From positions 558,001 to 622,000 of the forward strand of contig OZ345352.1 in the NCBI GenBank assembly GCA_977006965.1: a DNA stretch of 64,000 nucleotides, read 5' to 3'. The stretch's first letter is position 1; every line of letters begins with the position of its first letter. Positions 10,019 to 20,877 of this stretch are shown one piece after another. Source of the stretch: Phymatolithon calcareum. Lineage: Eukaryota; Rhodophyta; Florideophyceae; Hapalidiales. Made by a program: the position numbers and the translations under genes. Under the pieces are notes generated by a model. The model worked only from the letters and a program-made list of their open reading frames with translations. It searched no databases and was not told the DNA's origin.

Positions 10019-10687
10019 TTAGTTGGACGGTGGGGTATAGAGCGACTTGTACGTCTCCCTCTTCGCAACTCTCTTCGCGTAAGCTGCAACAACTTCATTG
10101 TCAAGCACGCCTTCATCCTGCATGAAACCGGCGACCATGAGAACCCACGAAAACATGATATCAGCTGCGGAGAATTCGGCGCCCAAGTAGTAATCTCTCT
10201 TTCCGTACTTCAACTGCTGCTCTAAGTGCTGCACAACAATCTTATTGTACCTCTCGACGAGCGGGTCGACAACTGCGCGATCGCGCTTCTCCTGCGGTAC
10301 ACCGCGAATCGCCTTGAAAAGTTTCACAACAGCAGAGTAGGCCTCTGCGGCCGTGAAGACGACACTTTGCAAGAAGCGTGCACGATCGGGAGTTCCAGGA
10401 AGCGGATGCAATTTGCCAGATGTGTCAAACTTTTCGAGGAAATAAAGGGCGATAGCACCCGCCTCGACGATACACTCGCCGCACGGCAGAGCGAGAACTG
10501 GTAGCACGCCTCGCGGAGAGAGCTTTCGGAATGCAACATTGTTCTTCATGTCGTCCTGGGTCACTGTAACAATTGCGGCGGAGGTCGACGGCACCCCGAG
10601 TTCCAGAAGAATCTGATACGGAATGGACGAGACCATCACCGGGTGATGGTAGAGCGTGGGCACGGTCGGGGGATGCTGGATCGCCAT
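10019..10687 (-). CDS. Glutathione S-transferase family protein
   Basis: The 222-residue product has the usual GST length and layout. The N-terminal thioredoxin-like half contains LSPRGVLPVLALPCGE, with the cis-proline of the glutathione site, followed by EAGAIALYFLEKF, where most GSTs have ES rather than EA. The C-terminal helical half carries YYLGAEFSAADIMFSWVL, matching the conserved N-capping-box region. No organelle signal is evident, so a cytosolic detoxification enzyme is likely. The start is the ATG at 10687, about 95 bp after a TATA box; the frame stays open upstream, but that would put the TATA box inside the coding region. The class cannot be assigned. An SA-like N-terminal tyrosine (TLYHHP) could be catalytic. 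Confidence 0.88.
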   Translation of the reverse strand: MAIQHPPTVPTLYHHPVMVSSIPYQILLELGVPSTSAAIVTVTQDDMKNNVAFRKLSPRGVLPVLALPCGECIVEAGAIALYFLEKFDTSGKLHPLPGTPDRARFLQSVVFTAAEAYSAVVKLFKAIRGVPQEKRDRAVVDPLVERYNKIVVQHLEQQLKYGKRDYYLGAEFSAADIMFSWVLMVAGFMQDEGVLDNEVVAAYAKRVAKRETYKSLYTPPSN

Positions 10688-10781
10688 TGTGGTGTTTGTT
10701 GGAAGAGCTCGGGCTTTGAAGATTGAAGGTGAAATGTTTGTTGTGATTGTGAGTATGGCATCGAGGGAGGGAGCTGCTCTG

Positions 10782-10789
10782 CCTTTATA
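10782..10789 (-). promoter_or_regulatory. TATA box of the GST gene
   Basis: The minus strand reads TATAAAGG about 95 bp upstream of the chosen ATG, which leaves a leader of roughly 65 bases. It supports starting the protein at 10687. Confidence 0.55.
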
Positions 10790-10837
10790 GGCTTCGAGAT
10801 AAACACTATGTGATTCATTTTCTGCTGCGCACGCCAA

Positions 10838-11939
10838 TAGACAAGCTCATCATGGTGAATTGGCGATTGCGATTCGCTTCTGTGGGGGACAAGGTTGACC
10901 TTTGAACGGACAGACTGTGCTGCAGCGTAACAGTTTCTCTCAGCGTTTTCTTCACATCGCTTTGTTTCTACAAGTACATTAATGGCGGCTCAATTCGCCG
11001 AGGAAATAATGCAATCGGAGAATGCTCTAGAAGTTTCGTTTTCTTACTGCCTTGTGGGAAAAATTTCCGACGTGGACCATATGCCTGTAGAAGTAATCGT
11101 TTTCATAAAATTAAACGAACACTTCTTTTCCGGAAACGAGACGAATAAATTCTCCCCAGAAGACACAGTAATATGTCTTACGCCCAGTGCTCCCTTCGTG
11201 CGAGGTGGGAGTGGACGACGCTCGCGGTTGCACGAGTTGGGGAACGCAGAATGGACTTCTGTTGACTGATAAACCAACCTAAATGATGTTTGGCATCAGT
11301 CTGTTCCGAACAGACGGAAGGGCGCTCCAGTAGAAAAATTGGAAATCTACCATCATGCTTGACGTCACTTCCGCACGTTCTGCGAAACAAGTCCGCCCAT
11401 GGATCCGAAGGTGAGTTGCTCGTCCTGTGCACTCGTACTACAGTACACAGGAATTCCCTCCGGGAAGAGAAAATTTGGCATGTGTCATCGTTCAATGACG
11501 ATCTTTCTTGATGGATGACATCATCCATCATATCGGCTGACAAGTGCCAATGCCATTGGCGCGCGAATCCACGTGCTGACAAAGCACTGGTACCATCATG
11601 TTTTTTAAAACATATGTTTTATGATTTTACCAGTGCTTGATTAACACAGTGACGTGCATTCAAAAATCTTGAAAGATTTTTGAATGAATGCTTCGCGAAT
11701 GGAGTTTTGACCGGTTAAGTCCACGCAAGGATATCGTATCTCTTGTTGATGGCACGAGCAACACTTCAAAGCCCTACAGTAGATCCATCACAACCATTGT
11801 GCTTTTGACTGATGTCAGCTTCATTCGACAAGACTTCAAGAAATAGTTCTGCGAAGTAAGTTTACCGACAATTGATGCTGGAGACCTGATCTCCAAGCCC
11901 TAAATTTTATGCTACAGTTCCATGTATGTACAGCACTAT
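10838..11939. other. Intergenic stretch with a hairpin pair
   Basis: No convincing gene. The ORF at 10982-11269 has no recognised motif or promoter. Two adjacent hairpins at 11582-11691 are listed separately. Several copies of the TACAGTA word occur. Confidence 0.5.
11582..11691. repeat. Pair of adjacent hairpins
   Basis: 11582-11638 has arms AAGCACTGGTA and its complement, continuing with ATCAT and AAAACAT after a bulge. 11656-11691 has arms CATTCAAAAATCTT and its complement around a 2-base loop. The two are 17 bp apart. Confidence 0.7.
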
Positions 11940-12779
11940 TCAGTTGAAAATATCACTCTCAGCGCACTGCCCCTTGGGATCATCGGCTTCATTTCCATAC
12001 CCTGTAATCTCCGGCGTGTTGCCAACGCAGTTAAGCTTTCCCCAAAAGCTCTTAATAATCGAAACGCCATCGGAATTATCCTTGATCTCAGTCTCCTTCG
12101 ACTTCACATTCTGAATTTCAACAGGACCGCTGTTAAGTTCAATCTTCGATTTCGCCACGACAGCATCCTTCACTAACAGTTTTCCCTCGATCAACTTGAC
12201 AACCAATTCGCCGGGATTCACATTACTCCCCACAAGATACACGTCGCCACTCACCGCCTCAATCTTGACATCCCGCTCGAAAATGTTCTTAGTGCATCCC
12301 CACAAACCTTTGATGGCCCACCAATTGACATACGACACAAAGCTCCCCTTGTTCTCCTTATATTCCACAACGTCGGCAAGCTTCGAGTTGCAAATCGTAA
12401 GGTCACCAGTGCTCGCCTCAACCTTAAGTTCGCCCTTGTACACCGTCGTTCCATGCAGTGTGACATAGGAGCCGTTCAGCAGGTCAATTTTGCCAACCTT
12501 CAGCGACCCGCCCAGATTGACATATCCACCGTTAATACCGAGGATGCCCTTCTTGCCGAGAATTGCAACGGACCCGCTGGACTCGAGGTTGCCGCCGCTG
12601 CCCAGGTAGACCGAGCCAGATATGGTCACCTTGTCCCGAAGGTAACACGTCGCGCCGTTGGAAACGAACACATCGCCGTCGACAGACTCGGTCAGGTCGC
12701 CAGTGCAGTTGAGCGCAGCGGCCGGCGCGAAGACGACGGCGGAAACTAAGAGCAGCGCCACGGATGTGAGGAAAGTCAT
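11940..12779 (-). CDS. Secreted probable beta-solenoid protein, paralogue 1
   Basis: Unrecognised family. The 279-residue product starts with a signal peptide (hydrophobic core about 4-20, likely cut near AAA-LNC). The mature protein is a string of short repeats of alternating hydrophobic residues with G and N/D turns, for example DGDVFVSNGATCYL, ISGSVYLGSGGNLESSG, VNLGGSLKVGKIDLLNG and SGDVYLVGSNV, suggesting a right-handed beta-solenoid. Family-conserved positions are Cys25 (LNCTGD), Cys45 (TCYL), a Cys in the DLTICNS segment, the WWAIKGLWGC block, KLNC and GQC near the end. The start at 12779 puts the signal peptide at the very N-terminus. Three paralogues follow at 15.6, 20.9 and 24.8 kb. 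A structural, adhesive or wall-associated role is only a guess. Confidence 0.82.
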   Translation of the reverse strand: MTFLTSVALLLVSAVVFAPAAALNCTGDLTESVDGDVFVSNGATCYLRDKVTISGSVYLGSGGNLESSGSVAILGKKGILGINGGYVNLGGSLKVGKIDLLNGSYVTLHGTTVYKGELKVEASTGDLTICNSKLADVVEYKENKGSFVSYVNWWAIKGLWGCTKNIFERDVKIEAVSGDVYLVGSNVNPGELVVKLIEGKLLVKDAVVAKSKIELNSGPVEIQNVKSKETEIKDNSDGVSIIKSFWGKLNCVGNTPEITGYGNEADDPKGQCAESDIFN

Positions 12780-14329
12780 GATGGAGAAGCAAGGGGCTGC
12801 TTCTGTAGTTGGTTGTGGGGAGCGTGTGGATTGTCGTCGCGGGAAGCTTTTCAAGGATACATGGCCGCAAACTGCATGGGAATGGGAACTTTGATGCACA
12901 CTGTGGAAGCGTGCTCTCTGATAGGGTCCGTAACCACCACAATAGGCAATCTCCCCTGGTCGTACATGCGATGTGGTGTCTGCAGACCCGCATGCGGGGC
13001 AGGTGCGTTAATGCTGGACGACGGCTGATTTCAAGAGCAGTTCAAATGGGTCCTGTTTGAAACGGACCGAGTGAAAGATTACACGTTTGCAGGCCTGATT
13101 GCTGGATGCAGCAGTACACGAGTACGTACTGTATGCTCGCAACAAAGCATGTTGTGTTCGTTTATTTACGCGTCCTGTAAGAAATGCTAGCAAGTTCCAG
13201 CCTGGAACTTCCTGCACAGCAATGCTGCTGCACAGTACGTGCTGGTGTTGGAGCAATATTAAAGCTCAACACCGAACTGTGCTACAGTAAAGTTGCTGTG
13301 CTTAGAGTCGAAGAGATCAAAATGTTTTGTGTCGTTGTCAACAATACGTGTCGCCTTTGAGCATGACTGTGGACGTCTCGTCCGCGCGAATATACCGAAA
13401 CGTAGTGGACTTAGATAATCATGGCACAACTTCCAGTTTGTGATTGGTGACGCCGAAGGGAGATCGGGGGAAGAAATTGGTTCGTCAAGAATCACCTCTT
13501 CCGACTACAGTATACGTCAATTTTCCGCGCTTAGAAACGCAACACTTCTGCAATGTTTTCGAACAACGTCCTTTACTAGACGCCCTTCCACCACAGGATC
13601 AGCAAGGCAAACTGAATTGAGCATGGGTTGGCCAGATTTTTGCTCAACTGCCTTGTGTCGATGGGGTTGCTTGATAGGCTACACGTGCCTCATGGGCCTC
13701 CTTGAGCGTCCGTAAAGGTCCTTTGAGTACGTCTGTAATATTTGCGAATACCGATTTCGGCAATCAACGCATTTTAGGTCTCGCTGTGACAGGCCATAGC
13801 AACTACTGCAGGGGCAAACCTAGTTGTAGGAAAGTGCGGTGCAGTAGATTGTCCACTTGGGGTTCTCCCGCCCTCCTATCTATTTGCCGTCCGAGCAGAA
13901 TAATCTGGAGACTCTATCTACAGTATCGGTCGACGAGCGGCGCGCATATGACAGGTGCCCGGTTGTCTGGCTGCCGTAACGGTACAATTTTTGTACGGAC
14001 GCTGTCAAAGAACCGTGTCTGAAGTTCCCTTGGCCCTTCGTACAGGAATCTTAAGTAATGAATACTCTACAGGCCGCAGTTGACCTTGGAGTCCGAATGG
14101 CCGTGTTCCTGTAGCAAGCGCGTCTTGATTCTCGATGGGATGCGAAGCGGGTGTGCGCTTTATACTCGAGGAGTTGCAGACTGCTTACAGATGTTGAACA
14201 AAAGGCTATGAAGATAGCCTTTGCAAAATTTCTGCATTACATTTGTATTGAACCTGAAAGGCCTAACAATTGTCTCCAAACCATCCCTGACCAAGTCCAA
14301 TGTACGGTACATAATAGTATTCTCGTTCT

Positions 14330-14500
14330 CGCCTTATGCATTGTGCAGCACAACAATGCATAAGGCGTGAATTGTGCTTCGCGCGAAATGGGCTTGCTAC
14401 GGTATGACTCCGTCTACGGAATAATTCCGCAACTGAAATATTGCTAAAGGGACTTTTCCACGGGTCGATATGTTCTACCGACGTGTGGAAAAACCCCTTT
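14330..14500. repeat. Pair of adjacent hairpins
   Basis: 14330-14367 has arms CGCCTTATGCATTGT and its near complement (one extra base). 14446-14500 pairs AAAGGG, TTTTCCAC and TCG with their complements around small internal loops. Confidence 0.6.
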
Positions 14501-14833
14501 CGCCCAGTTATTGTAGAAGAACAATCCCTGAAGGTTACGGGAATTGATTAAGTTTGTCATTCGGAGGCGTGACAGTGAAAGTTTGGGATACCGAAATATT
14601 TTATCTTAAAAGATATCAAGTTCGAGTATTGTAAATAGGAAAATTTCAAGTAAAATGTGAGCCTTGATTATGATTTTCGTTAGAATTCAAGAGTTCCAAA
14701 CACCTCGACTGGCCTAACGGTGTACTCTCACAGTGACATCAGCTCACGAACAAGCTTTCGCGATCATGCTCCGCACGGTACGTTTATTCCATTCAATTCG
14801 CACATCGCAGCTCCTTTTCGTGCCTTGATAAGG

Positions 14834-15037
14834 GCCGATGAACGAATGTTTCCCAACCGGGAAGATGAGAAATTGAGAAAATGGTAACTCCAACTTGTCC
14901 AATAGAACGCCTGCACTTGTACAATTGTACTGCATGATGAGTATCGCTTCACAAGTGCAGGCATTCTATTGGCCATGGCGGCTTTCCCCTTTTCTCAATT
15001 TCTCATTTTCCCGCTTGGGAAAAATTCGTTCATCGGC
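14834..15037. mobile_element. Foldback MITE (family F), copy 1
   Basis: About 204 bp almost entirely self-complementary. It starts GCCGATGAACGAATG and ends with the complement; the arms continue through GAGAAATTGAGAAAATGG, CCAATAGAA and GCCTGCACTTGT. A second copy lies at 26540-26756. It has no coding capacity, and no clear target duplication was seen. Confidence 0.75.
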
Positions 15038-15599
15038 TCTACGTTGGCATCCTACGACTAACGGCTTAATGCTGATGATGATGATGATTGCTTTATTCCC
15101 CTAAGTGGCTAGCACGTCTAGAAGGCTTCATTTGATTCCATTTGCTGAAGTCGGAGGGGTTTGTTATGACCGATTCGATATCTTGGTTTGGTATATCGCG
15201 AAGGAGAGAGGCGTATGTTCCGGGTACGCATTGTAATAGCACGACTAACAGCTTGCCCACTAATTAGGCTTGCTACAACCGATCCCTCGAGACGTTTAGA
15301 TTCAACACCTTGCCACGGTCGCCAGGAAAAGAGAGCGCCCCTCTTCATGGTCTGCGCCCGCGTTGTGCACAAGGGCAGTCAATGGCGACGGAAATATTCG
15401 ACCTACACGACTCTCCCTCTTCCGTTCCTGAATGTGAGCAAGTACAGCTAGACTTGAGGGAAATGACGGAGAGGAGTGGATAGCGAATCCGGTAGAACAT
15501 ATATTCATCGAATAACTATCTACCTTTAGATTGCGGCCCCAACTAAGGAGGTTTGAGTTAGGTGGAACACCCGAAAAAGATTGCAATATTGTGAACGAT

Positions 15600-16469
15600 C
15601 TACATGAGGAAAGCGGCACTACATTGCTTCTCGCCAACAAAGATTGTGTTCCCAGTTCCCTCAACGCCCGGCATGTTCTTTTCGCAGTTAATCTTTCCGA
15701 AGTAACTGCCATTGATTTTGACGCCACCCCTATTCTCCTTGATCTCAGCCTCTTCCGATCTGACCTTGTTAACATCAATGCCACCAGATACTAGTTCCAA
15801 TTTGAGCTTGAACGCCTTCATGTCATCAAGAGTAACTTCACCAGCAGCGCCCTTAAGCGAGAGTTCACCGGTAGCAACATCGTTCCCCTTCATGTTGAAA
15901 TCGCCCACAATGCCCTCGACCTTAATGTCTTTCCCGATAGTATTCGGCTCGCATCCAGGGCCAGCGACCGCGACGAAGTCGCCGAGAATATTCTTAAGCT
16001 CGAGACTCGCAACGCTGGAGCCGCAGAGGATGATGTTTCCTTTGCAAATCTCGACCTTGAGTCCGTCAAGAGTAATTGTGGTACCGGATAGCGTGATGGT
16101 GGTGACGTTCTTGAGTGTGATCTTGTTGACAGTGAGACTACCACCGAGATTGACGGAGCCGGCGTTGACGCCACTGATGTCACCGTCAAGACCGAATATG
16201 GAGGCGGTGCCGGAAGACTCAATGGAAGACGACTCGTTGAATGAAACCGAGCCGTTAATGCCGGCGCCATCGCGGATAGAGAGCAAGGACGCGCCACGCA
16301 CGAGTATGTTACCGGTTACGTTTGCGAAGAGATTGCAAGTGGCACCGTCGGACACATAGACCGGGCCCTCGACGTCGCCCTTGAGATCGCCGGAGCAATC
16401 GACGGCGGCGGTTGGGGCGAGGAATGCGAGGAGGGCGGAGAGCACGACGAAGAGACGAGCGGACGCCAT
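15600..16469 (-). CDS. Secreted probable beta-solenoid protein, paralogue 2 (divergent)
   Basis: A 289-residue member of the same family as 11940-12779. The signal peptide covers about residues 1-22 (MASARLFVVLSALLAFLAPT, cut before VDCSGDL). Conserved features are DCSGDL, the paired Cys in ATCNL, the repeated GSVSF/GSVNLGGSLTV/GDFNMKGNDVATGELSLKG steps, a KINC near the C-terminus and a final KQC. The Trp-rich block WW.IKGLWGC of two paralogues and its WYAINGWIGC form in a third are replaced by VAGPGCEP, so this is the most divergent copy. An upstream in-frame ATG would only add residues before the signal peptide; 16469 is preferred. It is tandem with paralogue 1. Confidence 0.82.
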   Translation of the reverse strand: MASARLFVVLSALLAFLAPTAAVDCSGDLKGDVEGPVYVSDGATCNLFANVTGNILVRGASLLSIRDGAGINGSVSFNESSSIESSGTASIFGLDGDISGVNAGSVNLGGSLTVNKITLKNVTTITLSGTTITLDGLKVEICKGNIILCGSSVASLELKNILGDFVAVAGPGCEPNTIGKDIKVEGIVGDFNMKGNDVATGELSLKGAAGEVTLDDMKAFKLKLELVSGGIDVNKVRSEEAEIKENRGGVKINGSYFGKINCEKNMPGVEGTGNTIFVGEKQCSAAFLM

Positions 16470-17256
16470 TGCGGTGACGGCGATGTTCCCTCCGAAATAC
16501 ACCGGAATGAGGAATGGAAAGCGTACAGTATTGCGAAAGAAAGCTAGGCTGGGGAGTGACGAAGGAATATAAATGTGCGAGTTGTGAAGGTGTTTGTTGC
16601 CAAAAACCGCGTGCTAGATTGTTCAAAGTTTGGCAGGGTTTCAATGGCAATGAATTGACATGAGGTGACGCAATTTGACCCGACGATCAAGGAGTGTGGA
16701 CAAGAGTCAAATTTCCATAGCGCGCCGACAGCTGCTGACCATAGAGGCACGGTATTTTGGGAAGCATTTTAGGGTGGAGTAACCAACCTGAAGAGAAGTT
16801 AATCACGATGATACATGCAGTTTGAAAACCTGCAGTGATTGCGATCGATTTGAATTGACAAGAGCTCTTGTTTCATATACATAAGGGAGGACAAGATTTT
16901 CACGAACAATTTTTGCCCTCACGGCGCAGGTGCATGACGCTGGCGCGGTCCGTGGCAGAGTCCCGACATGTATCATAAATAAGGACAGAATTCCCAAACC
17001 CGCGCTACGTAATCGTGGGTGATGAAGCGTCTTCAAAACGGGAAGAAACTTTGAAACAGTATTGAACTGCAGTGCCCTTACGCAGCGATTCCATAGGCTG
17101 CGGTGCTAGAATACAGTACCATTTACACTCAAATTGTCAGGAATGTACACTGCAGTACAATACGGTAATAATAAAATATTATTTTCTCCATTTTGACTTA
17201 CAGAATGAAGGGCTTGTTCTGCCGTTACAGTGCACTAGTTTTCCGCAGTGCACAGG

Positions 17257-17288
17257 GTTCAAGCAGGGGAATGTTCCCCTGGTTCAAG
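17257..17288. mobile_element. 18-bp minimal MITE remnant with 7-bp target duplication
   Basis: CAGGGGAATGTTCCCCTG at 17264-17281 is the two 10-bp ends of the element at 29219-29575 fused with almost nothing between. It is flanked by perfect GTTCAAG direct repeats (17257-17263, 17282-17288). Confidence 0.65.
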
Positions 17289-17387
17289 TTTGTCTCCACT
17301 GCTCTTCTCAGATTACCGTGGTATCCCCAATGAGAGATATCATAAAACCTCAAATCAGCTGATTTTTATACCGTATTAACGCAGTTT

Positions 17388-17438
17388 AACCTGACATCAG
17401 GCAATTCTAGAATTTTAGAATTTGCCTGATGTCATGTT
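17388..17438. repeat. Long hairpin
   Basis: The arms TGACATCAGGCAA and its complement continue inward through TTCTA and outward through AAC/GTT around single mismatches. Confidence 0.65.
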
Positions 17439-17935
17439 AGACTTCGGTACTACGGGACAGTTACAGGAGAGGGAGTATCACAAAGAAAACTGACAATGCC
17501 AGTCTGAGATCATCAATGAGTACTCCACCGAGACTCTTCAAGAACAAAAAATCCACGATGCATCCCAGAGAGTTTAAAGCGTAGACTGACTTACATCACT
17601 TGTTCACTCCCCCTCTTCTGTCACCCAAGAGCGTGCATGGACACTGGATAATAACCATTTCTTTTAAAAAAGGAATGTTGAACATTTCGTTGAAGCAAAA
17701 TCGTTATTCCATCCTAGCGCCCGAGCACAGAACTGTAACAGCGTGCTTTGTCGCATTGACAGTTGCTTTACCAAGCTGGCCCCTCGAGGCCTCAGTGAGG
17801 AAAGGAGGTGTGCTCTACCTTCTTTCGAAGTCAGGTTTTGAGGCTTGCCATGTGTTGTCCTAATCATCAGACGACTTGATGCTTTCGACAATTTCGAAAG
17901 CTACGTCCTAGGCTTAATTGGAAAATCAACTATTT

Positions 17936-18035
17936 AAATGAGAACGTAAGCGAAGGATTGTAGCGCAACGAAAAGTCTCTCAGGAGCAATGATAATTGAC
18001 AAAGGGAGCTTCGATTAAACAGAAATCCATCCATC
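17936..18035 (+). mobile_element. Family C retroposon copy
   Basis: It reads AACGTAAGCGAAGGATTG, TAGCGCAACGAAAAG, then the GCAATGATAATTGACAAAG core, and ends in ATCC repeats. Upstream it is preceded by the CAACTATTTAAATGA end of a presumed ORF, as in the copy at 32.0 kb. Confidence 0.75.
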
Positions 18036-18412
18036 CTAGGCTTAATTGCTGTACCCTCGGCGAGAAATGAAGAGACGAGAAAATATCAAACTCCACCATG
18101 CGCGGGACATGACAATCGCTTTTAAAACAAAGGCAAGAAGGCTGGAAAATGCGATTGGCATAGTCCAAAAGATCTGCTCCAAGAAACGACTTCAGAAATG
18201 AGCACTATAGCGCTACGAGAAGCGTCTTACATGGTATTAAGACAACGAGATAAATCTATAGACTGGTGTTCATTCCATTCTTACTTGAATTCCGTGCCCC
18301 TCCCTCTATGTACCAGCCGAAATAGATCCACAGCCGTTTGTATGGTGCCTAGACTAAAGGCCGCGCGTCCTCCGCCGTCAAGCATCCGGCTGCTCAGACC
18401 GCCTACAGCCCC

Positions 18413-18946
18413 TCAAACGCCCGCCCTCCTCTCCTCCGCGACCCGCAGTTCCTCTGGTGGCACTGGCACAATACCCGGCACATCCGGCGGGTAGCTCGCG
18501 TCCGGGACCAACGGATCGGTCCTCGTATCCCTATACCGCATCCCATCTGGCACGACAATGGCAACGCTTTCAGCCAATTCCTTCCTCTCCACCAGAGCGC
18601 ATAATTTAATCGGCCGTGTGTCAGACCCTGAACATGCGTACCGCAGACAGAAGACGGGCACCTCGCGTCGGATGGTGAACAGCCGCTTCTCCCAGCGGAT
18701 GCAATTCGCTGATGTGCCGCTCGCGCAGATGTAGCGCCATATGTGTTGCACACTGTTCACTGTGCGCGACCCGCAGGAGGCGTACACAGGGCAGCAGGTG
18801 CGTACCTTGTAGAAACAGCACTTGTCGAGCGGGCGTAATTGCACTGGGTGGTTTGGCGCCCACGGGAAGAGGGCTTTGCCTTCCGCACGGGGGAAAAGGA
18901 AGGGGAGGAGGAGGAGGATGGCGTTCAGGAGGAAGATGGGCGACAT
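18413..18946 (-). CDS. Secreted Cys-rich protein of unknown function
   Basis: The 177-residue product begins with a strong signal peptide (MSPIFLLNAILLLLPFLFP, cut near RAEG). The mature region has paired and single cysteines in the first two thirds: KCCFYKVRTCCPVYASC, then IC, NC, FC, AC and LC, at least ten in all, implying several disulfides. The last 50 residues are Pro/Asp/Glu-rich and Cys-free. I recognise no family. It lies between the two minus-strand and the two plus-strand solenoid genes and is itself on minus. The ATG at 18946 directly begins the signal peptide. Confidence 0.68.
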   Translation of the reverse strand: MSPIFLLNAILLLLPFLFPRAEGKALFPWAPNHPVQLRPLDKCCFYKVRTCCPVYASCGSRTVNSVQHIWRYICASGTSANCIRWEKRLFTIRREVPVFCLRYACSGSDTRPIKLCALVERKELAESVAIVVPDGMRYRDTRTDPLVPDASYPPDVPGIVPVPPEELRVAEERRAGV

Positions 18947-20877
18947 GGTTTTGGATTGCTGTATATTGCGTGATGTGTGATGTGAAGGAATATGAGAGCG
19001 TATTAGTATGCTGGTTGAGGGAGGGAGGAAGGAGAAAGGATCTACGAATGGTTGCGTGCTGCTTTCGACTCAGTGTGGGGATCGCCACTGGAAAGCATGC
19101 GCGATGTTTGCAAGAGAGAAGAAATCAAAAAGGATTCTGGAATCGTTCTTCATGTTTAGATGCGACTCTTGCGATCTTAGCAGAAAGAGATTGGGTCTAT
19201 CAGTGGTGGAAAGAGCACTTTTAAGGTTGCCTGGGTTGCGATTGGGGGAATGCATGGTTTTGTGGACTGTGTCTAGAGAGTTGTCGTCAGATAAAGAACT
19301 CGAGGCATCAATTTCTGTGCTTACCGTTCGAAGCGGAATGTAGGAGAGTTAAGATGCAGATAGACTATTCGCACTCCCAGGAAGGAGCAGATACAATAGT
19401 TGGCGCCTCATTGGATTGATAGGATGACTTTTACATAGTTTGAAGCCGACTTCTGCATTAGGGCTGGCGTTTTTCAAGCGACTGGCTTGCTAGGGATGGC
19501 ATTTCTTACATCTACGTCGCGTTGCTATGGAGGCTGCCCCTGGTCTACAGATTGGATAGGTAAGCAAAATATTGACATCATTCAGCATGTGAACTGACTA
19601 TGGAAAATGCAGAGCCCTTCGCAGATTTTGCTCTATGACGCTCAGGCTTATAAAAATGCGAAAGTTGAAAACTGCTCGAGGAGAAAGCACCGATTGAGAA
19701 TGGTGGAGGTGGCATATTCTGTGATGACTTCCGTGTGCCTCGGCAGGCTACAACTACTGTACTGTACACGTTCATTACTTACCCCTGCGCCCACAAGTTG
19801 TTCGTGTCGTTGATCGATCGGCTAATTTATCAGCACTAAGTGGACTCACAAGCAAATTTGGGCTGCTCAGTTGCAGGCTCACTTTGTAAGCTGTGACTTC
19901 GGACAGATTGCATAACCTTCCCTATGAGCACAAAGTCGTAATCAAATCCAACAGAAGCCAATAGATAATGTTCTTTCTTGTTTGCAGATTTTGAAATGCT
20001 CATCCTGGTCCCTGGCGTGGTGACATCAAAGCTATCAGAGCCGTGCGGTTGCTGACAAAGGAGCGGATTATTAGACAGCGCACTACAGTATTTCCAAAGT
20101 TTAGTGCACGCGGTTACAGCGATCATCGCTGTAACTTCATGATGAGGTCGTGCGTGATTGGCGTCAACAAATCACATTGCAACCATTGGATACGTTGTGC
20201 AGTTTCAAACGCGCCGAACGTGCGTCGCTGCATTCGCCGCGATCATCTGGGAAACGTTTGGCAAAACAAGGGCATGTACCCTTTTCTGGTACCAGTCACT
20301 ACTGTACCGCATGCGATTCGACTCGACCAGAGAGGCAAAACTGCTACGTTTCGCTATTGAATTGCGCGTCGGTGTGCTCTACTGTATGGTTGGCATCTGC
20401 ACGAAGGCTGCAGTAGATTTCTTCTCCAAGTCTCGCGGAACTATGAAACAACCGTGGGAGGTTGCACCGTTACAAACGAGTATGCTAAATCGACATTTGT
20501 TGGGTGCAAAGACGCAACTGCTCAATCTGGATAGACTCCACAGCAGCCGTCCGGAAGGCTGACCGGCGTGAGTATGAAACGGAAACAAATCGCGCAAGAC
20601 AATTCTTTCAATAACTCGTCCATTTCGGATGGGTTCACTCCTGCACAGTTCAGAAAATAACAGGGGACACGCAAAAAATCCAGCACACCGCCCCCTTTTG
20701 TTTCGCTTCCTTCGCGGGTACTTTATCTGTTGGCCCCTCCGCTCCTCTTTGTGCGGTCAAAATCACATCCTCGCACACGACACGCTTTGCACGAGGAGTC
20801 CGATCAATCCGCACTCTTTTGTGCGCGGAAAATTCTCGCAACCCTCAGCGAACCGGCCGTATCCTCGAGCGAACGTC
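18947..20877. other. Intergenic region
   Basis: No gene or repeat that I can support. ORFs are short, and the longest (20158-20562) begins at a TTG and shows no motif. Several TACTGTA words are present, including the overlapping pair at about 19756. Confidence 0.5.

Larger units (their letters stand above)
12780..15599. other. Intergenic region with hairpins and a foldback MITE
   Basis: No gene identified in nearly 2.8 kb. It holds the hairpin pair at 14330-14500, the foldback element at 14834-15037, and several TACAGTA/TACTGTA words. ORFs here are short and unsupported. Confidence 0.5.
16470..18412. other. Intergenic region
   Basis: No gene identified. It contains the 18-bp transposon remnant (17257-17288), a hairpin (17388-17438) and a family C copy (17936-18035). 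Confidence 0.5.

Noticed and set aside
10982-11269. 95-codon ORF upstream of the GST gene
   Set aside because: It starts with ATG but has no signal, domain or paralogue, and sits in gene-poor sequence.
15070-15090. TGATGATGATGATGATT simple repeat
   Set aside because: Too short to be more than a minor microsatellite.
20158-20562. 134-codon ORF
   Set aside because: It begins at TTG, shows no recognisable motif and has no TATA box.
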